Origin: Candidatus Ichthyocystis hellenicum
Lineage (GTDB): Bacteria > Pseudomonadota > Gammaproteobacteria > Burkholderiales > 2013Ark19i
Direction of reading: 5' to 3'
NCBI RefSeq assembly: GCF_001460935.1
Contig: NZ_LN906597.1
Location: 1,818,314-1,882,313 of the forward strand
DNA length: 64,000 bases
The notes under the pieces were generated by a model. That model was not told the origin of the DNA, ran no database searches, and saw nothing but the letters and a program-made list of their open reading frames with translations. Of this stretch, positions 15,434 to 24,815 are shown piece after piece. Within the stretch, counting starts at the first letter, position 1. Every line of letters begins with the position of its first letter. Both the position numbers and the translations under genes were made by a program.

Positions 15434-17395
15434 TTATACAGAACTAACCATCTCTAGCATAACCACATCTTCTCTTCGTCTTTGTTGCAGCAATCTTTGT
15501 TGATCATTACGGCGTTTGTATTTTACCAAGGCAAATACTGCAGCACCAATAATAGCTAAAGCTAAAATCAGCACACAGGATACAATAATTGCAGCATGAT
15601 CTTTTTCTTCATCTGCTGATGTAGATCTAATAGTTGTTGATTCCAAAAATGTTGGTGCGACAGATGTTGAATTTATCACCGTTTCTGCCAAAGTTGTTGC
15701 TTTAATAGTTGTAGGCATCAAAGTTGTTGGAGTTATAGTTGTTGCTTTAATAGTTGCAGGCATCAAAGTTGTTGGAGTTATAGTTGTAGGAATAAAAGTT
15801 GTTGGAGTTACAGTTGTTGCTTTAATAGTTGTAGGAATAAAAGTTGTTGGAGTTATAGTTGTTGCTTTAATAGTTGTAGGAATAAAAGTTGTTGGAGTTA
15901 CAGTTGTTGCTTTAATAGTTGTAGGAATAAAAGTTGTTGGAGTTACAGTTGTTGCTTTAATAGTTGTAGGAATAAAAGTTGTTGGAGTTATAGTTGTTGC
16001 TTTAATAGTTGTAGGAATAAAAGTTGTTGAAGTTATAGTTGTTGCTTTAATAGTTGCAGGCATCAAAGTTGTTGGAGTTATAGTTGTAGGAATAAAAGTT
16101 GTTTGAGGTGTAGCTGTTGATTTAATAGTTGTGGAGATCAAAGTTGTTTGAGATATAGTTGTAGGAATCAAAGTTGTTGGTTTAACGCTGGTTAATTTCA
16201 TAGTCATTGAAGACAAAGATGTTGGATCAGACATTGTAGGAGAAAATATTTCTGGAGGCATACTTGTTGCAGGACTAAGTGAATCACCTAAAATACCACT
16301 AGCATATTCCATCGTATTAATAAAAACTAAAGATGACATTAAATTTTTAATAAATGATGATTTTAATAATGAAACTCCCTCACCATATCTGTTGTAACCA
16401 TATTTATTAAAATCCAATCGATCATACCCAGCTCTGTCATATCCGAATTTGTCATATCTATGCTTATCATATCCATCTTTCTTATATCCATCCTTATCAT
16501 ACCCAAATTCATCATATCCATCCTTATCATACCCAAATTCATCATATCCATCCTTATCATACCCAAATTCATCATATCCATCCTTATCATACCCAAATTC
16601 ATCATATCCATAATCATTTACTAATACTAATTTAGCTATTTTTCCAGATTTCGATCCATCCCTGTTATATCCTGACTTATTAACTCCATCTCGATTGTAT
16701 CCATATCCATCAAATCCCTCTCTATTATATCCATCTTTATTATATCCAAACTTGTCGTAACCCTCTTTATCATATCTAGATCCATCTACATAAAGTCCAT
16801 TTTTGCGGAATCCATTTTTATCAACCCCATCCTTGTTATACCCGTCTCCATCAAATCCATCCCTATTGTACCCATAGTTATTATATCCATCGTGACAAAA
16901 CCCATCTCTATCCAATCCATATTTATCAAGTCCATTTTGATCATAACCTTCCCTATCAAATTCATCATCATTATTAAATCCAGCTCTATCAAATCCATTC
17001 TTATCTAATCCGCGTTTATCAAAACCATCTTGATCAAAGCCATCTTGATCAAATACACCTTCTGGATCCTTTTTTATGCAACCATTACGATCACGCCCGT
17101 ACTTGTCATATCCGCGTTTATCGTACCCATCAGAATCATAACCATTCCTATCGTACCCATCCTTGTACCCATATTTACGACCGTCTTTATCATATCCATG
17201 TTTATCAAATCCGTCTTCGTCATATCCGTTATTATCATATCCGGTGTTATCATATTCAGATCTATCTCTACGTAATCCCTTTACATTAAACCATCTCCTA
17301 TTATATCCATCCCTGTCATATCCTCCACTATCGTATCCTTCTTTATCATACCTGGAACCATCTCTACATAACCCCTTTTGATTAAATCCTTTCAC
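15434..17395 (-). CDS. Fusion of YDxxG repeat domain to Thr-rich membrane protein (653 aa)
   Basis: Residues 1-about 340 are pentad repeats, homologous to 9447-10340 and including a perfect 10-residue array YDEFGYDKDG. They continue without a stop through GYNRYGEGVSLLKSSF into the Thr-rich protein: hydrophobic segment, about seven 15-residue TTIKATT repeats, transmembrane helix (about 602-624) and Arg/Gln tail, all as in 13492. The only start in frame is a GTG at 17395; the native 5' end is missing, as in the 9325 copy. A GGAGGA ribosome site at 17424-17429 serves a 7-codon minicistron whose TGA overlaps this GTG. If expressed, the repeats would lie on the side opposite the Thr stalk, or be cut off with a long signal region. 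Fusion is certain from sequence, expression is not. Confidence 0.72.
   Translation of the reverse strand: MKGFNQKGLCRDGSRYDKEGYDSGGYDRDGYNRRWFNVKGLRRDRSEYDNTGYDNNGYDEDGFDKHGYDKDGRKYGYKDGYDRNGYDSDGYDKRGYDKYGRDRNGCIKKDPEGVFDQDGFDQDGFDKRGLDKNGFDRAGFNNDDEFDREGYDQNGLDKYGLDRDGFCHDGYNNYGYNRDGFDGDGYNKDGVDKNGFRKNGLYVDGSRYDKEGYDKFGYNKDGYNREGFDGYGYNRDGVNKSGYNRDGSKSGKIAKLVLVNDYGYDEFGYDKDGYDEFGYDKDGYDEFGYDKDGYDEFGYDKDGYKKDGYDKHRYDKFGYDRAGYDRLDFNKYGYNRYGEGVSLLKSSFIKNLMSSLVFINTMEYASGILGDSLSPATSMPPEIFSPTMSDPTSLSSMTMKLTSVKPTTLIPTTISQTTLISTTIKSTATPQTTFIPTTITPTTLMPATIKATTITSTTFIPTTIKATTITPTTFIPTTIKATTVTPTTFIPTTIKATTVTPTTFIPTTIKATTITPTTFIPTTIKATTVTPTTFIPTTITPTTLMPATIKATTITPTTLMPTTIKATTLAETVINSTSVAPTFLESTTIRSTSADEEKDHAAIIVSCVLILALAIIGAAVFALVKYKRRNDQQRLLQQRRREDVVMLEMVSSV
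15691..16160 (-). repeat. 45-bp minisatellite in the fused gene
   Basis: Same unit as 13742-14290 but with about seven full units and a 30-bp short unit (TTITPTTLMP) in two places. Unit order differs from the other copy. Confidence 0.8.
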
Positions 17396-17418
17396 ATTGT
17401 ATCCATCTTTGTCATAAT
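16385..17418 (-). repeat. Right arm of a long inverted repeat (partner 9447-10340)
   Basis: Minus-strand sequence from 17418 matches plus-strand 9447 onward, starting at the same CAATTATGAC boundary. The segment between the arms carries the frameshifted repeat gene and both copies of the membrane-protein pair. Confidence 0.75.
16484..16611 (-). repeat. 30-bp perfect tandem repeat inside the YDxxG domain
   Basis: Units start at 16501, 16531, 16561 and 16591 (ACCCAAATTCATCATATCC), identical to each other and encoding YDEFGYDKDG on the minus strand. The homologous region in the plus-strand copies has at most one unit, so this is a recent local expansion. Confidence 0.85.
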
Positions 17419-18538
17419 TGCTATCCTCCGACTATATAACAGCTTTACTGCTAATTTCAGCAGCACCCAAATAGGTTTTAGTTATTAGTAGTATATTTTG
17501 TCTAATTTCTATTGTTAAATGTATTAGTGTATGACATAATAATAATGTAATTGTTTAGTATGACGTTTGTGATGTGCGTCGATCAGTGCACTATGCTTCG
17601 TGTATGTATTATTGTGCTGGGTTGGAAATGGGGCCTGCTGTCATCCTGTAGTGGTGGTGGGCCTCTCGTTGTTGTATAATCATAATATAGTTATCTCTAA
17701 CCCATGGGTGCCTGATTGAGTTTGTAGGTAGCTTGACTTCCTAAGCATTGATCTTGGGTATTTTTTTGTAGCAAATATGATATTTGTAAGTGATCGATGG
17801 TTACGCTGGTCATAATGAAAATATACTCTTTTGGGTGTATGTCTCGTTTTTGCAGTTGTGATTTTATGTAATACGTGGCAATTAAATCTATTTCAATCCT
17901 AAGGTAACAGACGTTGGTGCTCTATCTTGAATCAGGAAGGGATAATATCTTCTGCAACCATTCGTGACGCGATGGTGCCCATTCTGTTTTTATCGCCCTC
18001 GTATAAAATAATTTTTAACGCACAAAAACGAAAGACATATTTCAAGTCCATGTAGTCTGATCTATAAGTTACGTTTTTTGTAAAAATGTATTGTTGAATC
18101 TAGATATCAAAGCAATCATGGATACGTAACAGCGCTCAAAAATGGCAATCGTTGTCTTTTAATTAGTATCATTTAATATTAACTACCAGTGATACAATTT
18201 ATATAACTACTTGTAAATACATAAATAACTGTTAACTACTATCATGCCCAGCTCTCGTTCATTATAAAAAAATTAAAAACACATGAACAAAAACCTTACA
18301 ATAACACTTTAATTTAAAAGTCAAAAGTTATAGCTACTAACAAATATAAGAGATGTAGCTTAAATAGTTTTATCGTATAGCAGCTGTGGATTTCTTTTCG
18401 AGGTAAAAAATTATTTATTCTTAGAATAATAATAAAGAACAAAAAAGTGGCTACAGAACTTAATCCACAACTATGCTATACAAAATATCTAATTTTTATT
18501 ACGAAATACACTATACGCTTTCCTTAAATCAATAAATA
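17419..18538. other. 1.1-kb region of different composition without an established gene
   Basis: From about 17520 to 18060 the base composition is visibly less AT-rich than the surroundings (for example GGTGGTGGGCCTCTCG). Two small open frames exist: plus 17593-17679 (28 residues, MLRVCIIVLGWKWGL then LSSC) and minus 17932-18051 (39 residues, containing EGDKNRMGTIASRMVAE). Neither has a clear ribosome site or a recognisable family. The region may be a decayed piece of older chromosome. From 18060 to 18538 it returns to plain AT-rich sequence. Confidence 0.35.
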
Positions 18539-19774
18539 TCAATCTATGGACTCATATATGTTTTCTTCTAAATTCTCTACCTCTAAATCTTTCATAAAAT
18601 CGCTATCAGGCTTAGCTGAGCAAGCATTGCCAACAGAATGAGAATGTGGTGAACACTCGTATTCATTTTCCACTACCAGTAATGGTGGCAAAATACGGAC
18701 TTCTCGTTCTTCCAATTCTTCTGATAATACTACTCGTTCTTCTCTTCCCATTCTTATATAGCGAACATACTTTAAGACACTATTAGTAACATGATGCTTT
18801 TTATATCTTGCATAGAAAAATATCAAAGTAAATAGTGATAAAGCTGCCATAAATATTACTAATATGTTTGTTATAAATGAAGATGAAGAAGTTAATTCAG
18901 TATCAGGTAATACTGCGGTGGTATTCCCAATCGAATAAGTCACGACTGTACCATTATTGGTATCTGCAGATACACTATTTGGTGTATTTGTATAAAAGGA
19001 AGATAAAATTGTATCAAGGGTACTTTTAAGCACTGTCGATGCAGTCACTTGTACAGTGGTTGATGCAGTTGTTGGTATAGTCGTAGCAACAGTAGACGCA
19101 AGAGTTGTTGATGTTGTTTCAGGAGCTGTATTATCCAAGTATTCATGCAAATTTGAACAACTCTCAATGTCTAAATTAGCACTGCTGTATAACTGTTGGG
19201 CTTGACGTACAGGCTGCCTGTCTATGCCAACTGATATTAGCCTTACTTTGAGGTCACTCATAACAGTTAATACTCTATCTGATAACGATTTAATAGCATC
19301 ACGCACATTATCATGGCTCATTGCACTCTTGATTAATTTAGACCTGCCTACGATCGACTTCAATTCCGATTTAACATTTATACTAGGAAAATTACCTTGT
19401 CTTTCGAATTTACGATCACCCTTGAAACTTCCAACTGTTCTCTGTAAAAAAATTAGGAGACACAACCTTGACAGCAACAAGTCCCAATCTTCAGTTTGTT
19501 CATCTTCGGCATTAATGCCTACGACAAAGCTCATAAATATAGCTGATGACATGATAATGTTAGCTGGTAAGATAATTCTTTTCAAAAATCTGTTAAGTAT
19601 TCCTCTTCTCACAGTAACAATATCACTGCCAGAAATATAACTCTGTGAAACTGAATTAAGCAACAAATGATTATTTAATAAAACGCCTGAATCACTTGAA
19701 TCACTTCTATCACCATCCTCTGTAGTCTCTCTAAAAAAATAACTATCACATGATTTCACTGTAAGCATTCCCAT
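18539..19774 (-). CDS. Stalked single-span membrane protein with long cytoplasmic tails (411 aa)
   Basis: Residues 1-75 are hydrophilic and acidic (TTEDGDRSDSSDSG), followed by RFLKR and a hydrophobic segment (about 78-104, IILPANIIMSSAIFMSFVVG, then INAEDE). A mostly helical ectodomain (about 105-215) ends SCSNLHEYL, matching the C-S-[ND]-x-x-x-Y-L end of the 2921 and 14594 ectodomains. A Thr/Ser/Val stalk (about 220-300) leads to a transmembrane helix (about 304-325, FITNILVIFMAALSLFTLIFF) and an 85-residue tail rich in Glu that ends NLEENIYESID. The tail motif ENIYE resembles EPIYA-type tyrosine motifs of translocated effectors. It has the same plan as the membrane proteins to the left but is the most diverged. 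ATGGGAATACAG precedes the ATG. Confidence 0.75.
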   Translation of the reverse strand: MGMLTVKSCDSYFFRETTEDGDRSDSSDSGVLLNNHLLLNSVSQSYISGSDIVTVRRGILNRFLKRIILPANIIMSSAIFMSFVVGINAEDEQTEDWDLLLSRLCLLIFLQRTVGSFKGDRKFERQGNFPSINVKSELKSIVGRSKLIKSAMSHDNVRDAIKSLSDRVLTVMSDLKVRLISVGIDRQPVRQAQQLYSSANLDIESCSNLHEYLDNTAPETTSTTLASTVATTIPTTASTTVQVTASTVLKSTLDTILSSFYTNTPNSVSADTNNGTVVTYSIGNTTAVLPDTELTSSSSFITNILVIFMAALSLFTLIFFYARYKKHHVTNSVLKYVRYIRMGREERVVLSEELEEREVRILPPLLVVENEYECSPHSHSVGNACSAKPDSDFMKDLEVENLEENIYESID

Positions 19775-20940
19775 AAAATTTACTGTATTCCCATATTTTA
19801 TATAGGACGATATATTTTACTAAAGGAACTCTTATACTTATATGCTGACACATATATCAATGCCAAGATTTACTATTACACAGTTTAATTAAATAAAACT
19901 TATTATATTACTAATAATAGATTAGTAGAAATTTGCAAATCATCCTCAAATAGATAAAGCTTACAACTCCTGTATATTATCTAGTGCAAATGCAGCACTA
20001 CTAATTGATACCATTCAATATATGTTTATTTATAACTCACTGATAATTTGTTATAAATATAAAATCAGTGATTTTTTATTTATCATCATAACGTATTAAT
20101 TAATAATTTATTTCTAACAATTTTTGTGATTTAGTAGATCCAAATTTCACACTATAATCATAGCCAACAAATTTTGCCGTTATCTTCATTGTAAAAAAAT
20201 CATATTAATATTGATTAATGATCATCACTATTAGCAATGAAATTTATTACATACATAAATTTCAATATTTGTAAAACATATGACTACCCTCATATGACCA
20301 CCTTAATAATTAATTTCATATACTAAAGCCTCTATTATCTATTGTTTAAATAAACATATAAAATAAGAAAGAAGATAGATAAAAATTTACGTTATTTACA
20401 CAACAATTAAAATATGCCTATATATTATCAATAATTAAGGAATATAGATTAACTAGCAAGAAAATTTATTACATAAAGATAAAAAGAAGATATGATTATG
20501 GTGCATAAATTTCATATTTTGACTATTTATAAGAAAAATAATTAATTACTATTATGATAAGCAATGCTGCATAGTAATTGGGTTACAACATTAAATTTAC
20601 TCGAACACGCTTTATGAATTTATCTGAGAGAAAGACAAATTTCAAGTACATTGATAATATGTAATCTTATCAATAGTGGTAATCATATTGTTCGCATAAA
20701 TTCGCCTTACTCTAAAGGTACAACATCAAAGGAAGTAACTACTATTACGAATTAAATCTAATAAATTATGCTATAAAAATATGTATTTTGACGAAATTTA
20801 AATTTCTTATCAAAATAACGTAATTGCATGTATTATAAATAATAAGTGAATTAATAAAAACAAGTAATATAAGTAATTTGTCTAAAAATCTTATTTTTAT
20901 TTCTTTAGCCTACTTAATTGAAAATGATGTTTCCATGTTC
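19775..20940. other. 1.2-kb AT-rich intergenic region
   Basis: I see no open frame of note, no RNA gene and no repeat unit recognisable from elsewhere in the window. It separates the minus-strand membrane protein from the plus-strand array, so promoters for both sides probably lie at its ends; on the minus side TATAAAAT near 19795-19802 is a possible -10. Confidence 0.4.
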
Positions 20941-20953
20941 ACAAATAAAATTT

Positions 20954-20982
20954 TATACTAAATCCATAGATTAGTGTACAAT
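20954..20982 (+). promoter_or_regulatory. Promoter-like element of P1
   Basis: TATACT at 20954-20959 and TACAAT at 20977-20982 within the conserved GTGTACAAT, spacer 17. The -35 is one base off the TTTACT consensus of the array. Confidence 0.5.
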
Positions 20983-21044
20983 TAAAATCATAGGAGATAA
21001 CATATAATTTATTTTTAGACCTTAGAATGTTCAGGTATTTTCAT

Positions 21045-24000
21045 ATGTATCCGTACTGCTCAAGAGATAATTTAGATATAAGTGATATAGACGAAACTAA
21101 CAATGCTGTAAATAGTATAATTGGTAGTAATGATGACAATGTTTTATACCAAGATCAGTTATTAAATCAAGATCCATTCTTAAATCAAGACTTGGACGCA
21201 ACCTTAAGTTCATACATAGATAAACTAATAAACGAACAATCATTCAGTGATTTTTTAAACTTCCCTGTTGACGATGAGTTATTACAGGACAATTACGATG
21301 ACAATAATTATGAAGGTTTACCTGGTATATTCGAGTTTAACAAACTAGATGGACTTAGCGCAGAAGGTGCTGTTGAAAATTTTGATGATGGCCAACCCTC
21401 TACATCTGCTGGGATAAAGCGCTCATCAATTGAATGTGAATTGCCACAGACAGAACCAAGTCACAAAATAATTAAACAGGATATTAATGAAGAAAATACT
21501 TTAGGTGATTCAAATATAACTGCTGCAGAACCAATAATAACAGCACCGCTAATAAAAAGTGCAGAACAATTGGTACAAAATCAGTCAATTAATCAACAAA
21601 AATATACTCCCGATACAACAAAACAACGTGTAATGAAAAAAGAAATAACTCTAAGATCGTATCATCGTAATGACCTCTATTATACAGAATTTAATGCAAG
21701 CATATATAAGGATGCTATTAGAAGAATTAATATTGATAATGATGGATTATTCAGAAAAACGATACTAAAAGAACTTGATTCTACTCTTAGAGAAAAAGGT
21801 CTCACGAAATTGTTTGCTGATTTTTTTGATACTTATTCAAATGTGCGTAAATATATTTCAGATATAATTTTTCCTTTTCTTAGCGATATTATTCCTAATG
21901 CAGATGTATTGATAACCCCTGGGATGTCCATTTCAGACATGAAGTTTAGCTGCATGTCAAATAAAATTTTCTTTGAAAAACTAACTAAAAAATGTGAAAA
22001 AATCATAGGAGATATTCGTGCAGCTCCCGATGATTCTTTATTGCATGTATTTCAGAGTTATATTAATTTTAGCTATGAAATTTCTGAAAATATGAAAAAC
22101 AAGAAATTTAGACTTTTCCCAAAGAGAATTAAATTTATCCCGGCGTTAAAAATTTTAATTATAGATACGTTGTTTGGTTTAACACGCAGTATTATTCGTG
22201 AAATTGATAAATTTGATCAAAATGACATTGTGAGAGGATTATTTTCAGATATACACGGTGTATTTATATCTAAATCTTTAATAAGAGATATAAATTCATC
22301 TTTTGATTCCAGTAGTAGGAATAAGTTTATAAATAATGACTTTAATGATAATTTAAAATTACTTAATAATTTGTTTGAAAAGTTAAGCAGTTTAGTAAGG
22401 AAGAGATGTGTATTCCACGAAGGAGGAGTGTTTTTTCTAAGTGAGCACACGGTAGAACAGCTATCCAGATATCTTTTGTCCGATATATATGGTATACCAT
22501 CTAGGTTTCATAAAGAACTTAAACTATCAGAATTAAACTCAATAGCAGAACAAAATAATAGTGATGATTATTATAAAACCGAACAAATTTCAACTGTGTC
22601 AGGTATAGTAAACACAGAACAATTAGAAAAAAGGTTCAGCGTAGGGTCATATCACAGAAATAACTTGCGTTCAAAAGTATTTATCGAAAGCATATACGAA
22701 GATGCTATCAAAAAAATTGACGTTGACACTAAAGGATCATTTGAAAATAGCGTAATAGAAGAATTAGCTAATAATATTATAAGCAAGGGTTTCATAAAAT
22801 CATCTATTAACCTCTCTTTAACATATTCAAATGTTCGCAAATATATTTTAGATAAAATTTCTCCACACATTAATGATATTATTACTGCTGCAGACATATT
22901 GGTATCAGTTGGAATGTCTATTTCAGACATGAAGTCTAGCTGTATATCAAATAAAATTTTCTTTGAAAAAATGAATAAGAATTGTGAAGAAATAACAGAA
23001 ATTATACGTGATATTCCTGAGGGCACTTTCTCAAATATGATTCAGAGCAATGTTCGCTTTGGATCAGACGGACACTTGAATATAGTTCATAAGAGAAGTA
23101 AGTTTTCCTCAAAAATAAAGGAGTTGATTATAGAAACAATATTTAATTTGTCAAATAGTATTATTCACGAAATTAGTAAATTTAAACAAAGTGAAATAGT
23201 AAAAGGTTTGTTTTCATATACTCATGGAATGTTTATATCTAAATCATTAATAAGGAATATAAATTCATTTTATTATTACAATAGGCTTCCAAGTAGTAAC
23301 TTTGATGATCATTGGGATTTGCTCAATAGTTTTTTTGAAAAAGTGTTAAATATGGTAAAAAAGTCCTGTATATTATTCGAGGGAAGACTATTTCTTCCTG
23401 ATATGCATACAGCAAAAATACTTTCTAAATACTTTTTATCAGATATGTACGGTATTCCGTCTATATTCCATAAAAAGATTGAATTATCTGATGATCCAGT
23501 ATCAACTTACAATATTAAATCACCTGGTGATGATACGATTGATAGTTATACAAAAGTAGAATCAAATTTACCAGAAGAGTCAAAGTTTATTCCAAAAATA
23601 AATCCAAATTGGAATCAAATGCTTATAACATCTTTGAATATATATGAATTAGCTTTATCAATGATAAAGCTGGACAAGGAAGAGTTTGAGAATCATTTCA
23701 TAAATAAGATGAAGCAATCATCATTAGTAAAAAAACATTTTAATGCAAAAGAAAGTATTGCTATTGACCTTTCTATAACATATGCCCGCATTAAAGGTTA
23801 TATTTTAGAATCATTTTATCCTTTATTGAAAGAAAGCGAAGAAGAAATAAAAAATACAATAAAAATACACGATGGTATAACTTTATCTGGACTGGAACAT
23901 GCTTATGTATCAAATGAAAAATTCTTCACTAAGTTGCGCGAATTCCGTGGAAAATTAATAAAACGTATTAAAGATTCCAGTGATAGCACATTAAGTGATT

Positions 24001-24653
24001 TGATCCAATACCTTATACATTTGAAACCAAAAACAGGAGCTCATAAGAAAATATTGATGAAAAAAAAGAGGAGAGTTACATTTAGCAAATCTATAGCACA
24101 GCTATTAATTAAAAATATTTCCAGCGTTCCAGAAAAAGTTGTAAATGCAATTAAAATGCTCCCTCCCTCTAAACTTGTAGAAGAACACTTCTCTCTTTTT
24201 TATAATTTGTATATTGATAATGTATCATTACTAAAAGTAAAATCAGCGTTTGACTTTACACGGGAAAAAGTAATGAATGATCCTATCTTAGTTTCGTTAG
24301 TAGATAAAATTTCTTTAGATATGGTAAGTAAATTCGGAAATAGAAAGAATTCTAGAGTATCAATAAGTACTTATAAAATCATCAATAGTAATATTGTTAC
24401 TGACAAGTTATCAACTTATAACTATATAAGAAAATTAGTAAGAGAGGAGGTTATTTTACTTAAAAACAATATAAGTGAATCTATTATGGTTATGTATGGC
24501 GATAAAATTAAAACTGCAGATCAAAAAATAAAAAATGAAATACTAGATAAACTAGAATCAGATCTAATTGAAACGTCTATAAAACTATATAGAGGTTTAT
24601 GTGTTAAAACATACAAATCAAAAATAGCAACTAGCCAGAAGTGTAGCCTGTAA
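21045..24653 (+). CDS. Array paralog P1, triple-module protein (1202 aa)
   Basis: I choose ATG 21045 (MYPYCSRDN), not the in-frame ATG at 21027, because it aligns with the MYPYxS start of the paralogs and has TTCAGGT nine bases upstream. Residues 1-195 are acidic and divergent, with a short tandem LLNQDPFLNQDL and a bipartite basic motif in GIKRSSIECELPQTEPSHK. Module A is about 197-495, B about 528-815 and C about 856-1202. Each carries IYxxAIxxIxxD, then [LS]xTYxxx[RK]xYIL, then GMS[IV]SDxKxSCxSNxxFFEKL (C: GITLSGLEHAYVSNEKFF). No signal peptide or membrane helix is visible. The ORF is long and intact. It is the first member of the array; the next starts 162 bases on. Function unknown. Confidence 0.9.
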   Translation: MYPYCSRDNLDISDIDETNNAVNSIIGSNDDNVLYQDQLLNQDPFLNQDLDATLSSYIDKLINEQSFSDFLNFPVDDELLQDNYDDNNYEGLPGIFEFNKLDGLSAEGAVENFDDGQPSTSAGIKRSSIECELPQTEPSHKIIKQDINEENTLGDSNITAAEPIITAPLIKSAEQLVQNQSINQQKYTPDTTKQRVMKKEITLRSYHRNDLYYTEFNASIYKDAIRRINIDNDGLFRKTILKELDSTLREKGLTKLFADFFDTYSNVRKYISDIIFPFLSDIIPNADVLITPGMSISDMKFSCMSNKIFFEKLTKKCEKIIGDIRAAPDDSLLHVFQSYINFSYEISENMKNKKFRLFPKRIKFIPALKILIIDTLFGLTRSIIREIDKFDQNDIVRGLFSDIHGVFISKSLIRDINSSFDSSSRNKFINNDFNDNLKLLNNLFEKLSSLVRKRCVFHEGGVFFLSEHTVEQLSRYLLSDIYGIPSRFHKELKLSELNSIAEQNNSDDYYKTEQISTVSGIVNTEQLEKRFSVGSYHRNNLRSKVFIESIYEDAIKKIDVDTKGSFENSVIEELANNIISKGFIKSSINLSLTYSNVRKYILDKISPHINDIITAADILVSVGMSISDMKSSCISNKIFFEKMNKNCEEITEIIRDIPEGTFSNMIQSNVRFGSDGHLNIVHKRSKFSSKIKELIIETIFNLSNSIIHEISKFKQSEIVKGLFSYTHGMFISKSLIRNINSFYYYNRLPSSNFDDHWDLLNSFFEKVLNMVKKSCILFEGRLFLPDMHTAKILSKYFLSDMYGIPSIFHKKIELSDDPVSTYNIKSPGDDTIDSYTKVESNLPEESKFIPKINPNWNQMLITSLNIYELALSMIKLDKEEFENHFINKMKQSSLVKKHFNAKESIAIDLSITYARIKGYILESFYPLLKESEEEIKNTIKIHDGITLSGLEHAYVSNEKFFTKLREFRGKLIKRIKDSSDSTLSDLIQYLIHLKPKTGAHKKILMKKKRRVTFSKSIAQLLIKNISSVPEKVVNAIKMLPPSKLVEEHFSLFYNLYIDNVSLLKVKSAFDFTREKVMNDPILVSLVDKISLDMVSKFGNRKNSRVSISTYKIINSNIVTDKLSTYNYIRKLVREEVILLKNNISESIMVMYGDKIKTADQKIKNEILDKLESDLIETSIKLYRGLCVKTYKSKIATSQKCSL

Positions 24654-24815
24654 TTGGATAAATTTAATAGTGATAGTTGATAAATTCGTTGATAACTAGA
24701 TATGAGGAATTAATCTTAAAAAAATTTATTGTTAATACTAGAGAAGGTATAAACTATGGATTATTATGCCAAGTTAATAAAGTAAAAATTAATCTCCATA
24801 GTTAGGTATTTGTAT

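Noticed and set aside
17593-17679. 28-residue peptide with an LSSC lipobox-like end
   Set aside because: There is no clear ribosome site, the sequence after the Cys is only eight residues, and no similar copy exists in the window; probably a chance frame.
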